NCBI GenBank assembly: GCA_040954595.2
Contig: CM082586.2
Span: forward strand, 9,362,001 to 9,426,000
Source: Balanoglossus misakiensis
Taxonomy: Eukaryota; Hemichordata
Length of the DNA: 64,000 nucleotides
Direction of reading: 5' to 3'
Positions within the stretch are counted from its first letter, which is position 1, and each line of letters begins with the position of its first letter. A model generated the notes under the pieces. It saw only the letters and a list, made by a program, of their open reading frames with translations. It ran no database searches and had not been told where the DNA came from. Both the position numbers and the translations under genes were made by a program. Below, piece after piece: positions 61,412-64,000 of the stretch.

Positions 61412-62846
61412 TTAAAGCTGCGAGCAGCATTGTCGGGCCCAAGCGCTGATCTTGAATTATATATGCACAGTATGAATGAGAAGAAACAGAATTTTTATCG
61501 GATGTATTATCTCATGACATATCAAGGATGTGTGTATTTTTGCTGCTGAAATAGGGTGAAGTAGGTCAAAGGTCACCTGAGGTCACCCACAATTTGGGCA
61601 ATTTTTTTTACCCATACTGGTCCATGTCCAACAAAAACCAAAACTCTAGCTCTATTGGTTCGCCTGTAATTAGGTATGTGCATATTTAATGAGGTCAGCA
61701 GATGTTACAGGTGACCCAAAAATGTGGCTTTACATATTGGTCCCATCCTACCAAATGCCATGGCTGTATCTGCTCTGGATGCTGAGATATGCGAAAGTAG
61801 GTCAAAGGTCACCAGAGGTCACCCAACATTTGGGCAAAAAATGTTGATCCCATACTGGTCCATGTCCAACAAAAACCAAACCTCTAGCTCTATTGGTTCC
61901 TGTAATTAGCTATGCACATAATTAATGAGGTCAGCTGAGGTCAAAGGGGTCATGAAAAGTAGCAAAATATTTTGATCACACACTAATCCACATTCATCAA
62001 AAACCAAACGTCTAGCCTTATAGGTTAGCCTGGAATTAGATATGCAGAAATAATAACGCGTGATAAGTAGGTCAAAGGTCATGTGAAAAATCGCCAATAA
62101 ATTGTAACATATTTTAGTCATATGACGATTGATATCCATAAAAAGAATTTATATGCTATCAATTTTTAGACTAGAAAAAGGAATTTCAATTTGTCACTGC
62201 TTTTTACAAAATCCAATATGGCCGCCATAATCTTCGACCAATCACAATGCTCTTTGCAAACTTGATAGACATCAGTGTAGTGACCATACTCCCCAAATCT
62301 TGCGACTCAGTCATCGCCCGTTCTGGAGAAGAAGATTTTTGGAGTTTAACTATGGTTTTTCGAAAATCCAATATGGCCGCCATAATCTCCGACCAATCAC
62401 AATGCTTCTTATCAAACTTGATAGACATCAGTTAGGTGACCACATACCCCAAACCGCGTCACTCGGTTATCACCGGTTCTGGAGAAGAAGATTTTTGAAA
62501 TTTAAGCCAGATTTCAGAAAAAAAATTGTAGCAAAAAAACTGCAACATTTACAGCAAAATATCCAATTACAAAAATGATCGGTAGAAGGTAGACTACGTG
62601 CACACTAAATTTGAAGTCGATCTGACTTGTAGTTTCTGAGATCTGAGATTTGCATTTTTTCAGAAAATCCAATATGGCCGCCAGGTCACGTGACTAATTA
62701 AAAATTCAAGGGTTCAATGCACGACTACTCATTGACCTTGACCACTGTAGCAAGTTTGAAAACTGTACCTGCAGTGGTGTCTGAGATCTAGAGCGACAAA
62801 GAAGTGAACCAAGAATAAAGAAAGAAAGAAAGAAAGAAAGAAAGAA
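61412..62846 (+). repeat. Array unit 34, type II cap
   Basis: Standard unit without hairpin. The second B monomer has lost GCC from GGTTCGCCTGTAATTAG near 61898. Confidence 0.9.
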
Positions 62847-64000
62847 TTAAAGCTGCAAGCAGCATTGTCGGGCCCAAGCGCTGATCCGGAATTATATATG
62901 CACAGTATGAATGACAAGAAACAGAATGCTCTATCAGGTTTTTTATCTCATGACATAACAAGGCCATGTGTTTTTTTGGTGCAGAAATAGAGTAAAGTAG
63001 GTCAAAGGTCACCTGAGGTCACCCAAATTTTGGGAAATTTTTTTGGACCCATATTCGTCCATGTCCAACAAAAACCAAAACTCTAGCTCTATTGGTTCGC
63101 CTGTAATTAGGTATGTGCATATTTAATGAGGTCAGCAGGTGTCACAGGTGACCCAAAAATGTGGCTTTACATTTTGGTCCTATCCTTCCAAATGCCAAGG
63201 CTGTATCTGCTCTGGATGCTGAGATATGCGAAAGTAGGTCAAAGGTCACCAGAGGTCATCAACATTTGGGCAAAACATGTTGACCCCATACTGGTCCATG
63301 TCCAACAAAAACCAAACAACTAGCTCTATTGGTTCGCCTGTAATTAGCTATGCACATAATTAATGAGGTCAACAGAGGTCAAAGGGGTCATGAAAAGTAG
63401 CAAAATATTTTGATCACACACTAATCCACATACATCAAAAACTAAACGTCTAGCCCTATAGGTTAGCCTGGAATTAGATATGCAGAAATAATAACGTGCG
63501 AAAATTAGGTCAAAGGTCATGTGAAAAATCGCCAAAAATGTGTAACATATTTTAGTCATATGGCGATTGATATCCATGAAAAGAATTTGTATGCTATTAA
63601 TTTTTAGACTAGGAAAAGGAATTTCAATTTTTCACTGCTTTTTACAAAATCCAATATGGCCGCCATAATCTTCGACCAATCACAATGCTCTTTGCAAACT
63701 TGATAGACATCAGTGTAGTGACCATACTCCCCGAATCTTGCGACTCAGTTATCGCCCGTTCTGGAGAAGAAGATTTTTGGAGTTTTACTATGGTTTTTCG
63801 AAAATCCAATATGGCCGCCATAATCTTCGACCAATAACAATGCTTCTTATCAAACTTGATAGACATCTGTTAGGTGACCACATACACCAAACCCCGTGAC
63901 TCGGTTATCACCGGTTCTGGAGAAGAAGATTTTTGAAATTTAAGCCAGATTTCAGAAAAAAAAATTGTAGCAAAAAAACTGCAACATTTACAGCAAAATA
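62847..64000 (+). repeat. Array unit 35, type II cap, cut by the window end (twin of unit 19)
   Basis: Nearly the same as 29997-31150. I see an ACCAATAACAATG change at 63832 and a few others. Confidence 0.9.

Larger units (their letters stand above)
1..64000 (+). repeat. Composite tandem array of ~1.43-kb units, interrupted by two transposons
   Basis: Thirty-five copies of the cap motif TTAAAGCTGCRAGCAGC occur in one orientation, usually 1.41-1.44 kb apart. Each unit reads cap, B monomers (about 237 bp, centred on AGGTCAAAGGTCA), A monomers (about 150-155 bp, starting AATCCAATATGGCCGCC or a decayed form), AATAAA and a GAAA microsatellite. Length differences come mainly from hairpin modules at the unit end (about 54 bp each) and from one extra or missing B monomer. 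Short open frames recur because monomer lengths allow them and homogenisation keeps them. I see no sign of a translated product. The array resembles a higher-order satellite or pericentromeric block, but chromosomal position is not visible here. Unit starts below are placed at the first T of TTAAAG. Confidence 0.95.

Noticed and set aside
1-64000. CRISPR-like repeat array
   Set aside because: There are no short regular repeats with unique spacers, units are kilobase-sized, and the window is eukaryotic.

Overview
The window is metazoan nuclear DNA. Its only convincing gene has spliceosomal introns and a polyadenylation signal, and there is no bacterial-type gene organisation. A RAG1-related transposase suggests an invertebrate deuterostome or a lophotrochozoan, but the species cannot be fixed from this sequence. 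Apart from two inserted DNA transposons, the whole 64 kb is one complex tandem repeat array with no host gene.

The array has 35 unit starts, each at TTAAAGCTGCRAGCAGC, spaced about 1.43 kb. A unit has a cap of about 110-150 bp, three to four B monomers (about 237 bp, the last shorter), about four A monomers (about 150-155 bp), and an AATAAA-(GAAA)n tail. Caps fall into two classes. Type I reads GTCCGGGCCCAAGCTCTATT (17 units). Type II reads GTCGGGCCCAAGCGCTGAT (18 units). At 11 of the 34 junctions, one to seven copies of a roughly 54-bp hairpin module (arms AGGGCCCAAGCGC and GCGCTTGGGCCCT) follow the tail, 33 copies in all. They are concentrated where a type I unit is followed by a type II unit. 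B monomers carry exact AGGTCA direct repeats (DR1, DR3, DR4, DR5), and A monomers carry GTCACGTGAC and CCAATCA. Several non-adjacent units are near-identical twins. Unit 3 (3148-6871) encloses diverged old monomers and about 400 bp of unrelated sequence.

Two elements have landed in type II units within about 50 bp of the same unit position. The first (45356-47177) is a 1.8-kb non-autonomous DNA transposon. The second (52721-60634) is a 7.9-kb autonomous-looking element with CAC termini, a perfect 4-bp CGTG target duplication, asymmetric terminal repeats, and a ten-exon gene predicted to encode about 1,050 residues.

That protein has the order of zinc modules seen in the N-terminus of vertebrate RAG1: C..C..H..CxxC, then W..H..CxxC, then RING, then a C2HC finger. 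They are fused to a DDE transposase with the RAG1-type CxxC and HxxxxH zinc ligands. There is no RAG2-like gene in the element. A 427-bp palindromic MITE-like element with a 9-bp target duplication is nested between its left terminus and the gene. This transposon is the main discovery candidate. It resembles what I recall of the N-RAG-TP/Chapaev-like elements of invertebrates, and family placement needs a database search.
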